This document shows positions 26,361 to 32,550 of a DNA stretch of 32,550 bases, in pieces. Where the stretch lies: contig ONJB01000072.1 of assembly GCA_900318015.1 (NCBI GenBank), positions 1 through 32,550 on the forward strand. Reading direction: 5' to 3'. Position 1 is the stretch's first letter, and each line of letters begins with the position of its first letter. Source of the stretch: an uncultured Bacteroidales bacterium (GTDB lineage Bacteria > Bacteroidota > Bacteroidia > Bacteroidales > UBA932). The position numbers and the translations under genes are program-made. The notes beneath the pieces were generated by a model. The model worked only from the letters and a program-made list of their open reading frames with translations, was not told the DNA's origin and searched no databases.

Positions 26361-28045
26361 CAGGCGAAGGAAATGAGGATGAGCAGCTGGGCGACCAGCA
26401 CGCGGAGGAACATGGACAGCGGGTACACCGTCGCGTAATTCACGGAAGTATAGTCGCTGCCGTACATCCCCTGTGCGAACGCCAGGGCCGGCGGATTGCA
26501 GCAGGAGCCGGCGATGAGGCCGCACACCTGGTAGAAATTCAGCCGGACGAGGAAGCGGGCGATGACGAAGGTGAGGAACACAGGGACGATCGTGATGATC
26601 GCGCCGTACAGGATCCACCAGTAGCCGCCGTTCACGATGGAACTGACGAAGTTCTCGCCGGCGCCGAGGCCCACGGCCGCGAGGAACAGCGAGATGCCGA
26701 TCTCCCGGATCATCAGGTTGGCGCTCATCGTGGTGAAGGTCGTGATCTTGTGCTTCGGGCCGAAATGGCCCAGGAGGATGGCGATGATGAGCGGACCGCC
26801 GGCCAGTCCCAGCTTGATGGGCTGCGGGATGCCCGGGAAGCGGATGGGCAGGGAACCGAAGATGATACCGACCACGATGCCCAGGAAGATGGGCACGAGG
26901 TTCGGCTTGTCAAGGGCGCCGCTGGAGTTGCCCACCTGCTCGGCCACGCGCTTGATGTTCTGTTCGGCGCCGATGCAGATCAGGGCGTCGCCCATCTGCA
27001 GGTACAGGTCCGGGCGGGCGACCAGTTCGACGCCGGTGCGGATGACGCGGGTCACGCTCACCTCATAGGCCTCGCGGAAATGCAGGTCTCTCAGTTTCTT
27101 GCCGGTCAGGGACGATTTCGTGACCGTCAGACGGCGGGTTACCAGGTGATGGTCCATCCGGTCCCAGTCCTCCAGGTGCATGGGCACTTCCTGGCCGAAG
27201 AGGATGCGGAGTTTCTCCACCTCCTGCTGGGAGGTGACGATGAGGACCTTGTCTCCTTCCTCGAGCACGATGTCGCCGGTCGCGAAGAGGATTTCCTTCC
27301 CCTTCATGATGCGGGAGACGACATACTCGCCGTTGAATTCGTGCAGGATGTCGGACAGTTTCTTGCCGAAGATGGCCGGGTTCTCGACGGCCACGTGCAT
27401 CCGGCGGGGGTGGGAGCCGGTATCGTCCTGGGCTTCCAGTTCCGCCAGCTCCTTGGCCGGATCGACCTTGAAGAGGCTCTTCCCCACGAGCAGGACCAGG
27501 ATGACGCCGATGACACCGATGGGATAGGTCACGGCATAGCCGGAAGCCAGTTCGGAAGCGACCTTGGAGGCGGCGACCGGGTCCATGCCGCCGGCCGAAG
27601 CCACGTCGATGTAGGTCTGCTGGGCGGCGCCGAGGCCCGGGGTGTTGGTCACCGCGCCGGACATCACGCCCACCATGGTCTTGAGGTCGACACCCGTGAT
27701 CAGGGAGATGCACCAGGTTACGGCCACCGCGAGCAGGACGTTCACGAGGGCCAGGAGGTTCATCTTCACGCCCCCGGACTTGAGGGAGTGGAAGAAGCCG
27801 GGGCCTACCTGCAGGCCGATGGAGAAGACGAACAGGATGAGGCCGAACTCCTTGATGAAATGGAGCATCTCGGGATCCGCGCGGAAGCCGAGATGGCTCA
27901 TCAGGATGCCCATGAACAGGATCCAGGTGGCGCCGATGGAAACGCCTTTTATCTTGAACCGGCCCAGATAGATGCCGAGGCCGATCACAAAGGCGAGCAG
28001 CATGATCGTATGGGCGACGCCCTGACCGAGGAACAGATCTTTCAT
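26360..28045 (-). CDS. AspT/YidE/YbjL-type transporter with two RCK-C domains
   Basis: The 561-residue inner-membrane protein has two blocks of hydrophobic helices (about 10-200 and 385-561). Around a cytoplasmic middle are two RCK/TrkA-C domains: VENPAIFGKKLSDILHEFNG to about 300, and RRLTVTKSSLTGKKLRDLHF to about 380. Each membrane half has the duplicated antiporter motif, seen as GAVTNTPGLGAAQQTY and AGSCCNPPALAFAQGMYG. Relatives include the aspartate:alanine exchanger, but the substrate of the YidE/YbjL branch is largely unknown. The RCK domains suggest control by a bound nucleotide or other ligand. It is three bases from the thioesterase gene. Confidence 0.9.
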   Translation of the reverse strand: MKDLFLGQGVAHTIMLLAFVIGLGIYLGRFKIKGVSIGATWILFMGILMSHLGFRADPEMLHFIKEFGLILFVFSIGLQVGPGFFHSLKSGGVKMNLLALVNVLLAVAVTWCISLITGVDLKTMVGVMSGAVTNTPGLGAAQQTYIDVASAGGMDPVAASKVASELASGYAVTYPIGVIGVILVLLVGKSLFKVDPAKELAELEAQDDTGSHPRRMHVAVENPAIFGKKLSDILHEFNGEYVVSRIMKGKEILFATGDIVLEEGDKVLIVTSQQEVEKLRILFGQEVPMHLEDWDRMDHHLVTRRLTVTKSSLTGKKLRDLHFREAYEVSVTRVIRTGVELVARPDLYLQMGDALICIGAEQNIKRVAEQVGNSSGALDKPNLVPIFLGIVVGIIFGSLPIRFPGIPQPIKLGLAGGPLIIAILLGHFGPKHKITTFTTMSANLMIREIGISLFLAAVGLGAGENFVSSIVNGGYWWILYGAIITIVPVFLTFVIARFLVRLNFYQVCGLIAGSCCNPPALAFAQGMYGSDYTSVNYATVYPLSMFLRVLVAQLLILISFA

Positions 28046-28048
28046 AGC

Positions 28049-28807
28049 TTAGAATACCAGTTTGACACAGAAGGCGGACTTGCCGTCCACACGGCCTTCC
28101 ACGTACCAGACCGTCGCCCCGTCTTCCTCCGCCTGCAGCCGGAACAGCTGGACGGTGGCGCCGGGCGTGGTCTCCTTGTTGAAATTGATGTACGCGTCCC
28201 GGACCCGGCGGCCCGAGACGGTCTCATAGTCGATGCAGTCCATCGCCCAGACCATGTAGCGGGCGTTGTTGGTGTGGCCGATGATGTCCACGTCGGAATA
28301 CACGACCGTGTGTTCGCCGGCGGGTTCGGGCTCCGCCCCGCGGGGCATCGCGACCTTCGGCGCGCGCTCCGCAATGGCATCGTCCACGTCCCCTGTGCTC
28401 AGCTTGTCCTGCAACTCCTCGGGACGGACCAGGCGGCGCGTACGCTCGTCAATCACCACCCAGGAACTGGTGCAGGTCACGAGGCGGTTGCCCTCGGCAT
28501 CCCGCAGGAAGAAATCACGGAGGTAGAACAGGCCGTCCGCTCCCTTGTGCCAGGTATACAGCGTGACGTTGTCCCGCCATTTGGGCGGATTCTCGAAATG
28601 GAAATGCATCCGGGACAGTACCCAGGCCACGTGGTGGACATGCAGGTCGTCATAGCCGAAACCCAGCTCCTGGGCGGCCCAATAGGCGATTTCCTGGGCC
28701 ATGTCCATGAAGGCGGCCGGCTTCAGGTAGAACGATGCGTCCGTGTCGTAGCACGGGACGCAGATATCCTGACAGAATTTGTATCCTTCTCTTCTGACTT
28801 CGCTCAT
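28049..28807 (-). CDS. Acyl-ACP thioesterase (FatA/FatB family)
   Basis: The 252-residue protein has two hot-dog folds in tandem. The first contains VPCYDTDASFYLKPAAFMDM and the second VVYSDVDIIGHTNNARYM, whose DxxxHxNN matches the catalytic Asp/His/Asn set of bacterial and plant acyl-ACP thioesterases. It hydrolyses acyl-ACP to free fatty acid and ACP in the cytoplasm. Length is normal for bacterial members. It lies seven bases after the HU-domain gene and three bases before the transporter. Confidence 0.9.
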   Translation of the reverse strand: MSEVRREGYKFCQDICVPCYDTDASFYLKPAAFMDMAQEIAYWAAQELGFGYDDLHVHHVAWVLSRMHFHFENPPKWRDNVTLYTWHKGADGLFYLRDFFLRDAEGNRLVTCTSSWVVIDERTRRLVRPEELQDKLSTGDVDDAIAERAPKVAMPRGAEPEPAGEHTVVYSDVDIIGHTNNARYMVWAMDCIDYETVSGRRVRDAYINFNKETTPGATVQLFRLQAEEDGATVWYVEGRVDGKSAFCVKLVF

Positions 28808-28814
28808 AAGTACG

Positions 28815-29678
28815 CTAGTAACGCAGAATCTGAAGTTCCTCCCGGGAGTACAGCAGGGGATCCAGCAGCCCCGGCGCGAGTCGGCTCAACAGGACGAAAA
28901 TCAGAAGCAGTCCCACCAGCACGCACAAAACGATCAGTACCACCCGCCTGAACTTGCGATGCGATTTCTTGACCTTCGGCTCCTCCACTGGCCCTTCGAC
29001 AGGTTCAGGGACCGGTTCGGGTGCGGGTTCCGGCTCCGGTTCTGGAGTCGGTTCCGGTTCAGGTTTAGGAGTCGGCTCGGGTTCGGGTTCCGGTTGGAGA
29101 GCTTGTCGAACCACCGGTTCTTCCACCGGCCCTTCGACAGGCTCAGGGACCTGCTCTTCCTCGTCATTCCGGGCCTGATCCGGAATCTCCTCAGGCTCCG
29201 CGATCAGCTCTGCCAGTCCCGCGACAGCCGTCGCAACCTCTTCGGGCGTTTCCACATGCGTCTTGAGGGAGAGGGGAGCGAGGCCCAGACCTTCGGGATA
29301 GATGTCCAGGTCCTCGTCGGCGACGAAGAAGAAATGGTTCTCGCGCGTGGCGCGGAGACGTCCGAGGCCCGGGAAGACGACCGTCTTCTTGACCTTCAGG
29401 ACCTCCTTCATCTCGGTGAGGAACTCCGTCAGGATGCGGGTCGCCATGTCGGCATCGACCTCCTCGTTGTCCCGGGCATACAGGTCTACGAGATACGTGT
29501 CGCCGCCCTGCTTCGGGGAGAAATACAACCGCCGGTAGGGAGGGTTGATCGTGTAGCCCTTGTCGGAAAAGGTGGAAGGCACCAGTTCGGCCACGAAGCA
29601 GCCGACCCCGGGCAGGGTTACGGTGTCATGGTCCAGGATGGCCTCCTTCACCATTTTTGCAAGCAGATCGATATCCAT
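28815..29678 (-). CDS. HU-domain (HU-CCDC81-like) single-pass membrane protein with a Pro/Glu-rich linker
   Basis: The 287-residue protein starts with an HU-like DNA/protein-binding domain (DIDLLAKMVKEAILDHDTVTLPGVGCF) and a second HU-like half containing VKKTVVFPGLGRLRATREN. A Pro/Glu-rich linker follows at 161-235, then a basic stretch KKSHRKFRR, a membrane helix at 244-264 and a short tail. Bacteroidota proteins of this type usually carry a SPOR domain after the helix, probably linking to the division site; here the SPOR domain is missing. The linker DNA contains interspersed repeats (see 28981-29190). ATG at 29678 sits 25 bases from the -7 box. It heads the operon with the thioesterase, transporter and NUDIX genes. 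Confidence 0.78.
   Translation of the reverse strand: MDIDLLAKMVKEAILDHDTVTLPGVGCFVAELVPSTFSDKGYTINPPYRRLYFSPKQGGDTYLVDLYARDNEEVDADMATRILTEFLTEMKEVLKVKKTVVFPGLGRLRATRENHFFFVADEDLDIYPEGLGLAPLSLKTHVETPEEVATAVAGLAELIAEPEEIPDQARNDEEEQVPEPVEGPVEEPVVRQALQPEPEPEPTPKPEPEPTPEPEPEPAPEPVPEPVEGPVEEPKVKKSHRKFRRVVLIVLCVLVGLLLIFVLLSRLAPGLLDPLLYSREELQILRY
28981..29190. repeat. REP-like interspersed repeats inside the HU-protein linker coding region
   Basis: CCCTTCGACAGGTTCAGGGA at 28992-29011 and CCCTTCGACAGGCTCAGGGA at 29130-29149 are near-identical, and the similarity extends about ten bases on the left. AGCTTGTCGAA near 29100-29110 is the inverse of TTCGACAGGCT, forming an arm pair. ATTCCGG/CCGGAAT (29165-29185) is another palindrome. 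Such units are usually intergenic short palindromic repeats. Here they are in frame and read PEPVEGPVEEP, VRQALQ and DQARND. Confidence 0.7.
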
Positions 29679-29703
29679 CGCGGTCAGTTTCAGATTCGCG
29701 TTG

Positions 29704-29711
29704 CAAAGATA
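29704..29711 (-). promoter_or_regulatory. -7 box of the HU-thioesterase-transporter-NUDIX operon
   Basis: The minus strand reads TATCTTTG, 25 bases before the HU-protein start at 29678. It is divergent from the tRNA promoter. Confidence 0.65.
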
Positions 29712-29732
29712 GTGAAAAAAACTGCAAAAAAG

Positions 29733-29763
29733 TTTGGAGTTTCCGAAAAAGGTTGTACCTTTG
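29733..29763 (+). promoter_or_regulatory. Promoter of the tRNA-Asn gene
   Basis: TTTG at 29733-29736, a 19-base spacer and TACCTTTG at 29756-29763 form a full Bacteroidota promoter, with the tRNA beginning 43 bases downstream. Confidence 0.75.
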
Positions 29764-29806
29764 CAATCCCGAAACAACAACAGGGCATCCGCAAGGATGA
29801 AAATAT

Positions 29807-29880
29807 TCCTCAGTAGCTCAGTTGGTTAGAGCATCTGACTGTTAATCAGAGGGTCCTAGGTTCAAGTCCTAGCTGGGGAG
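29807..29880 (+). tRNA. tRNA-Asn (anticodon GTT)
   Basis: The 74 bases fold as a standard tRNA. The acceptor stem is TCCTCAG/CTGGGGA with discriminator G. The D-arm contains AGCTCAGTTGGTTAGAGC. The anticodon stem TCTGA/TCAGA encloses the loop CTGTTAA with anticodon GTT at 29841-29843. The T-arm is TCCTAGGTTCAAGTCCTAG. The 3' CCA is not encoded. A terminator follows 9 bases later. Confidence 0.97.
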
Positions 29881-29889
29881 CGCCTGAAA

Positions 29890-29919
29890 ACCAATCACAT
29901 GAAAGTGGTTGGTTTTTTT
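29890..29919 (+). terminator. Intrinsic terminator of tRNA-Asn
   Basis: ACCAATCAC pairs with GTGGTTGGT over nine base pairs, around the loop ATGAAA, followed by seven T bases. Confidence 0.85.
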
Positions 29920-29956
29920 GTGTCTAACCCGGATAACGATAGTTCTTCTGTTTCTC

Positions 29957-29986
29957 TTTGATTAATTGGATTATTCCTTACCTTTG
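29957..29986 (+). promoter_or_regulatory. Promoter of the ion channel gene
   Basis: TTTG at 29957-29960, an 18-base spacer and TACCTTTG at 29979-29986 match the -33/-7 consensus. The leader to the ATG at 30057 is about 65 bases and contains a run of seven G bases at 30014-30020. Confidence 0.68.
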
Positions 29987-30056
29987 TGGGTAAACTGGAC
30001 TTTCATGACCCTGGGGGGGAGTGATTGGATTGGCAATACGGGAGAACCAATAAGAT

Positions 30057-30815
30057 ATGAGAAAACGCGTCTATGAAATAATAGAGCCTTCACGAAATGG
30101 AGATGGGCCGAGTCTCGCCTATGACATTTTTATGCTCATAGCCATCACGGCAAGTATCGTTCCTCTTATGTTTGTGGAGGATACCCAAGCATTTCGGGTC
30201 ATCGAGCAGATAACCGTCACCATTTTTATCCTTGATTATCTGCTTCGGTGGATGACAGCGGATTACAGGATGGGGAAGAAAGCGTGGTCCTTCGTCTTCT
30301 ATCCATTCACCGGGTGGGCTATCGTGGATCTCCTGTCGATCTTGCCGGGGCTCAGCGTCCTGAGCAGAGGGTTTAAGATCCTCAGAGTGACTCGGCTTCT
30401 GAGAATCCTTCGGCTTGTCAAGTTTATTCGGTACACCGAAAAGATTCAAGTCTTGGGCAAGGTCATCCGGAAAGAGAAGGGCGTGCTGCTGACTGTGCTA
30501 GGGATAGCAGTGTTTTACGTTTTCCTCACGGCATTGATCATGTTTAATGCGGAGCCGCATGTGAACCCGGTAACAGGGGCCACGGTATTCGAAGATTTTT
30601 TTGACGCGCTTTATTGGGCAACCGTCACGTTGACTACGGTTGGCTACGGAGACCTGACTCCAGTGACCGATATAGGCCGTTTAGTGAGCATGCTCTCCTC
30701 GTTGTTCGGCGTGGCCATTATCGCACTTCCCTCGGGCGTTATCACGGCTCGCTACTTGGAGGAGCTGAGGTCACAAAGGAATCGGAATCCAAAGGATGAC
30801 AATCCGGCCCATTGA
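30057..30815 (+). CDS. Voltage-gated-type potassium channel subunit
   Basis: The 252-residue protein has six membrane segments and a pore loop. S4 is RGFKILRVTRLLRILRLVKF (104-123), with basic residues every third position (104, 107, 110, 113, 116, 119), a complete voltage-sensor pattern. The selectivity filter TVGYGD is at 194-199, in TLTTVGYGDLTPVTDIGR, as in K+ channels such as KvAP. The cytoplasmic tail is short, without an RCK or cyclic-nucleotide domain. Four such subunits would form a K+ pore in the inner membrane. Base composition is more AT-rich than upstream genes, and the gene sits between tRNA-Asn and a diverged copy of the tRNA's terminator region, suggesting acquisition. Confidence 0.9.
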   Translation: MRKRVYEIIEPSRNGDGPSLAYDIFMLIAITASIVPLMFVEDTQAFRVIEQITVTIFILDYLLRWMTADYRMGKKAWSFVFYPFTGWAIVDLLSILPGLSVLSRGFKILRVTRLLRILRLVKFIRYTEKIQVLGKVIRKEKGVLLTVLGIAVFYVFLTALIMFNAEPHVNPVTGATVFEDFFDALYWATVTLTTVGYGDLTPVTDIGRLVSMLSSLFGVAIIALPSGVITARYLEELRSQRNRNPKDDNPAH

Positions 30816-31003
30816 CCGGGTTCCGCATCATTCCGTGATGTGAAAGCATAGTGTCGTACCGGGGGAACACCACTCCAGGTTCTCGTCAATGACGGTCATG
30901 CCTTTCTAGACATTCCGCCAAAGGTTTTACATCATACTGCTTCGGAGAACGCTTGAAAACCAATTACTTATACAATTGGATCGAAGATTGGTATGTTTAA
31001 CCC
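30816..31003. other. Convergent intergenic region with a diverged copy of the tRNA-Asn downstream sequence
   Basis: No gene is seen here. At 30945-31006 the sequence GCTTGAAAACCAATTACTT, later ATTGGT, and then TTTAACCC parallel the segment behind tRNA-Asn (29878-29930: GCCTGAAAACCAATCACAT, TTGGT, TCTAACCC). CCAATT/AATTGG still forms a small hairpin, but the T-run is lost. Confidence 0.5.
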
Positions 31004-31501
31004 TTATTTGACGTTTTTCTTGAAGATCTTTCCTAATTCTTCTCCAAGATCCTCAAAAGCATCTCCCATGAGATTGATGGCAGAACCGAACATCCCGGCT
31101 TCATTGTCGAAACGGTGTTGGAATACTTCAAGGCCTTCTTTGTTCGTAATTGAAAGGATCCCTTTTATATGTGATCCGCTTTCTGTGACAGTCAAAGGGA
31201 TGATTGTCAGTGTGTAATCTGTCTCTTTACTAGTAACAGCCCTCACACTCGACTTTTCATTGAACGCTTGGATGAATTTGGTCTTCATTTCAGCCAGGCC
31301 CTTATCCCAATCCAACTCTTGGGCGATGAAGTCCTCAGCGTCCATATTCAAGATATCTGCCTTCGAGAAATCAACGACAAGACTAATCCGGCTTTGGCCT
31401 AAAAGCAATGAGAGATCTTTCCAAGATTGTTCTTTGGCTCTTTGAGCAAATAGGTTCAAGGAAACAATAGCCAGGGCAGAAAGAAGAATTATTCTTTTCA
31501 T
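31004..31501 (-). CDS. Exported protein of unknown function
   Basis: The 165-residue product has a clear signal peptide (MKRIILLSALAIVSLNLFAQ) and no recognised domain. The mature part alternates strands such as RISLVVDFSKADIL and YTLTIIPLTVTE with an amphipathic C-terminal helix (MGDAFEDLGEELGKIFKK). The mixed alpha/beta pattern suggests a small soluble periplasmic domain. An in-frame ATG at 31543 would place 14 residues before the signal peptide and lies at the promoter, so 31501 is preferred. It converges on the channel gene; composition is AT-rich like its neighbours. Confidence 0.75.
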   Translation of the reverse strand: MKRIILLSALAIVSLNLFAQRAKEQSWKDLSLLLGQSRISLVVDFSKADILNMDAEDFIAQELDWDKGLAEMKTKFIQAFNEKSSVRAVTSKETDYTLTIIPLTVTESGSHIKGILSITNKEGLEVFQHRFDNEAGMFGSAINLMGDAFEDLGEELGKIFKKNVK

Positions 31502-31540
31502 GGTTGGGTGAAAGTTTTTTACTTTTGAGCGCTTTATATA

Positions 31541-31548
31541 CAAAAGTA
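31541..31548 (-). promoter_or_regulatory. -7 box for the exported protein gene at 31004-31501
   Basis: The minus strand reads TACTTTTG, a TAnnTTTG match 39 bases before the start codon at 31501. Confidence 0.6.
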
Positions 31549-31780
31549 ATGAAACTATTCCAGTTTGTCAAAATAAAGATCCCTTGTGCAAATTATTACG
31601 AAATTATCTTTTCTCTTCAAGTAATTGTCAGAGAACATGCATTCAGTATAATTGTCAACCCGAAAACATGTAAACGAGGTAAAAAAGAACCTAGAAATAG
31701 AGATTCAGCGTAAAGAACTACTGAAAACACTGATTATGGGATAGTTAAAGCTAATAAGAAAAGAACTGTTATTTTTTTTC

Positions 31781-31817
31781 TTGGAAAACTCAATAGAGAA
31801 AGCTATCTTTACATTTG
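31781..31817 (+). promoter_or_regulatory. Promoter region of the gene at 31838
   Basis: TTG at 31781-31783, a 20-base spacer and TATCTTTA at 31804-31811 give a good -33/-7 pair. An overlapping exact TAnnTTTG box, TACATTTG, lies at 31810-31817 but has poor -33 spacing. Confidence 0.55.
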
Positions 31818-31837
31818 GATAATCAACACTTTACGAT

Positions 31838-32410
31838 ATGAAAAAACTATTTCTTTCCATCTTTGTGGCCATTGCTGCTACTTTGTCTGCTTCAGCTCAG
31901 TATGCATCCGCTCCTGAGTATTTTGCTAAGAATCCGGATCAGGTCGTTCCGGGGCTCAAGTACAGAAAAATAAAGAAATTATATAATCCGAAGGACTACG
32001 TATATCTGGCCGACCCTGAATATGGAACAAGTCGTGCATGGTTCAACGTGCTGGTTCCGGGACTTGCTCAATTTACCATGAAGGAACCGGGGCGAGGTGT
32101 TCGTTTTTTGTTGATTGGCTTATTCACGGATGCGATTGCAAGTTCGGCAGCGTATTTTTATTTCGTGGAAGATTCGACCGATGTAAGCGCTCTATACGGT
32201 TTTCTTGGCTTTGGCGCCCTCTCTCTCGGAAATTTTATCTGGTCCGTTGTTGATGCAAAGAAAATTGCAAAGGTCAAGAGCCTATATGAATATGACCTGA
32301 ATAAACTCGGTCGGCGGGTTTCCTTCGAGACGATGCCGTTTGTCGCTCCTGTCCGGGTCGGAGACAAAGTACAACCTGCCGCTGGCGTCACCTTCGCCAT
32401 GCAGTTCTAA
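31838..32410 (+). CDS. Exported or membrane protein resembling DUF5683-type proteins
   Basis: The 190-residue protein has a signal peptide (MKKLFLSIFVAIAATLSASA). A segment of unknown role follows to about residue 70, then the motif NVLVPGLAQFTMKEPGRGVR and two hydrophobic helices (FLLIGLFTDAIASSAAYFYF, ALYGFLGFGALSLGNFIWSV). The PGxxQ turn followed by paired helices is typical of the small DUF5683-type membrane proteins common in Bacteroidota, whose function I cannot state. It ends 46 bases before an IS3-type terminus and appears intact. Confidence 0.65.
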   Translation: MKKLFLSIFVAIAATLSASAQYASAPEYFAKNPDQVVPGLKYRKIKKLYNPKDYVYLADPEYGTSRAWFNVLVPGLAQFTMKEPGRGVRFLLIGLFTDAIASSAAYFYFVEDSTDVSALYGFLGFGALSLGNFIWSVVDAKKIAKVKSLYEYDLNKLGRRVSFETMPFVAPVRVGDKVQPAAGVTFAMQF

Positions 32411-32456
32411 AAGTCAGTAGTCAGCTTCCTCAGGAAAAGGCCCCTGGATTATGATG

Positions 32457-32550
32457 TGACCCCCAAAAGTTGGACGGTTTAACATTAGTTACGAGGCCTT
32501 AGATTGGAACAGAGCTCGGTATTGCACCGGGCTCTTTCCTTTTAGCCTCA
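32457..32550. mobile_element. End of an IS3-family insertion sequence (runs off the window)
   Basis: The terminal sequence TGACCCCCAAAAGTTGGAC (32457-32475) is typical of Bacteroidota IS3-type inverted repeats. A transposase C-terminus reads outward toward it on the minus strand, so this is the end beyond the transposase stop. The other end and any target duplication lie outside the window. Confidence 0.82.
32489..32550 (-). CDS. IS3-family transposase OrfB, C-terminal end only
   Basis: The last 19 residues read RLKGKSPVQYRALFQSKAS before the stop at 32489-32491. LKGxSPVQYR is the conserved C-terminal signature of the IS3-family integrase-type OrfB. The catalytic DDE core is beyond the window edge. 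Confidence 0.85.
   Translation of the reverse strand, partial: RLKGKSPVQYRALFQSKAS

Larger units (their letters stand above)
31502..31837. other. AT-rich divergent intergenic region holding two promoters
   Basis: The 336 bases hold no convincing gene; open stretches are short and lack start signals. The right end carries the promoter of the 31838 gene and the left end that of the 31004 gene. The middle (about 31560-31770) shows nothing recognisable. Confidence 0.6.

Noticed and set aside
26750-28951. Plus-strand open frame of 733 codons opposite the transporter and thioesterase
   Set aside because: No domain, rich in His/Gln/Asp/Gly from reading reversed codons, and it crosses several real gene borders.

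Overview
The window is high-GC DNA from a member of the Bacteroidota, most likely a gut or rumen Bacteroidales. The strongest evidence is the promoter type. At least nine gene starts are preceded by the Bacteroidota sigma-factor -7 box TAnnTTTG, several with a TTG or TTTG element 18-20 bases upstream. Gene content agrees: a BtuG-BtuB cobalamin uptake pair, an AspT/YidE-type transporter, an HU-domain membrane protein and an acyl-ACP thioesterase. No species can be named from the sequence alone.

Layout. 1-3.6 kb (minus strand): the start of a tricorn-like S41 protease, an M23 peptidase lipoprotein with a long structured leader RNA, and a class II fructose-bisphosphate aldolase broken by an exact 14-bp tandem duplication. 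3.6-5.25 kb (plus): gmk, nadD and a CYTH-domain protein, closed by a terminator. 5.26-8.7 kb (plus): a promoter and cobalamin riboswitch driving btuG and btuB. 8.7-9.3 kb (minus): an FKBP prolyl isomerase. 9.3-21.9 kb (plus): eight tightly packed genes, namely a two-module NRPS ending in a reductase domain, a membrane SpoIIE-type phosphatase, a STAS anti-anti-sigma protein, an outer-membrane barrel, PnuC, a BadF-type kinase, RecR and MntP. 22-23.1 kb (plus): a LOG-family protein with its own promoter. 23.1-25.7 kb (minus): a CE1-like esterase and a histidine acid phosphatase. 25.8-29.7 kb (minus): an operon of HU-domain protein, acyl-ACP thioesterase, AspT-like transporter and NUDIX hydrolase. 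29.8 kb: tRNA-Asn. 29.9-32.55 kb: a visibly more AT-rich stretch with a voltage-gated-type K+ channel, two exported proteins of unknown function and the end of an IS3-family element.

How the parts work together. The clearest functional unit is the B12 locus: the riboswitch should shut off the surface binder (BtuG) and the TonB-dependent channel (BtuB) when cobalamin is plentiful. The most unusual unit is the NRPS. Its order is half-C/A/PCP/C/A/PCP/reductase, which predicts a dipeptide released as an aldehyde, possibly cyclising to a pyrazinone-type product. It is joined within 5 bp to a phosphatase and STAS protein of the partner-switching type, so a sensory switch may be co-expressed with the biosynthetic enzyme. 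Neither the product nor the link to regulation can be proved from sequence alone.
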